A stretch of DNA of 5,911 nucleotides, from contig JAKAAD010000064.1 of assembly GCA_021802305.1 (NCBI GenBank), positions 1 to 5,911 of the forward strand, written 5' to 3'. Source of the DNA: a bacterium. GTDB lineage: Bacteria; Chlamydiota; Chlamydiia; Chlamydiales; Rhabdochlamydiaceae. Below, one piece after another: positions 5,857 through 5,911 of the stretch. The translations under genes and the position numbers were made by a program. Each line of letters starts with the position of its first letter. The stretch's first letter is position 1. The notes beneath the pieces were generated by a model. It saw only the letters and a program-made list of their open reading frames with translations, was not told the DNA's origin and ran no database searches.

Positions 5857-5911
5857 GAATGCGCCTCGCGATGCTCGCTTTTATCGAGTGAAACACGAAA
5901 CCCGTATATAA
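5830..5911 (+). other. Unassigned window-edge block upstream of rpe, open in one frame on each strand
   Basis: On the plus strand a frame starting with ATG at 5830 or 5839 stays open to the window edge (reading PNKNQECASRCSLLSSET after the second Met). On the minus strand another frame is open from the edge to a TGA about 5 nt before the candidate -35 and could be the tail of an upstream gene (ending LDKSEHREAHS). I recognise neither and there is no Shine-Dalgarno before the plus-strand ATGs. The block also holds short CTCG/CGAG inverted repeats. It may be a divergent gene start, an upstream gene end, or plain intergenic sequence. Confidence 0.2.

Noticed and set aside
5866..5895. GCGA-TGC-TCGC hairpin followed by TTTT on the plus strand as a terminator.
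   Set aside because: The stem is only 4 bp, no plus-strand gene ends there, and on the minus strand no T-run follows directly.
1..5911. CRISPR arrays, tRNA/rRNA genes, insertion sequences, riboswitches.
   Set aside because: No repeated spacer pattern, cloverleaf, terminal inverted repeats or transposase was seen, and almost all sequence is accounted for by conserved genes.

Overview
The window looks like a piece of a chlamydial (Chlamydiota) chromosome, most likely from an environmental, amoeba- or arthropod-associated lineage rather than from Chlamydia itself. Three things point there. The core gene order rpe - efp - accB - accC is the order I know from Chlamydia trachomatis (CT121-CT124). 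The Rpe protein carries the chlamydial-looking block HIDVMDGHFVPNLTFGP. The EF-P is the divergent type I recall from that chlamydial locus, not the ordinary bacterial PGKG type. The assignment rests on remembered gene order and protein similarity, not on a search. Base composition looks moderate and there are no mobile elements, CRISPR arrays, rRNAs or tRNAs.

Layout. Bases 1-897 (+) hold the 3' part of a YitT-type membrane protein gene whose start lies left of the window. Everything from 880 to 5815 is one compact minus-strand gene cluster, read right to left: rpe (5815-5144), yvcK (5147-4185), efp (4175-3621), accB (3597-3118), accC (3116-1743), rmlA (1746-880). Junctions are very tight: GTGA stop/start overlap (rpe/yvcK), 9 nt, 23 nt, 1 nt, then an ATGA overlap (accC/rmlA), so a single operon with translational coupling is the simplest reading. 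The rmlA and yitT 3' ends converge and overlap by 18 bp. Bases 5816-5911 are upstream of rpe and hold a candidate promoter and an edge block of unclear nature.

How the genes fit together. accB and accC encode the biotin carrier and biotin carboxylase of acetyl-CoA carboxylase, which commits carbon to fatty acid synthesis. Rpe links the pentose-phosphate pathway to glycolysis. YvcK/GlmR-type proteins sense UDP-sugars and adjust carbon flow to the envelope in Firmicutes. RmlA makes dTDP-glucose, the first step to dTDP-sugars such as rhamnose. EF-P relieves ribosome stalling at prolines. The cluster therefore joins carbon metabolism, lipid and nucleotide-sugar supply with a translation factor.

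Points of interest. Relative to the Chlamydia order, yvcK has been inserted between rpe and efp, and rmlA sits where I would expect rplM-rpsI. The EF-P keeps the modifiable lysine (K32) but in an atypical VPKGTP loop. AccC has Arg instead of the usual His in its QRRHQK active-site motif. I see no clear undescribed system; the best leads are the rearranged operon and the unusual EF-P.
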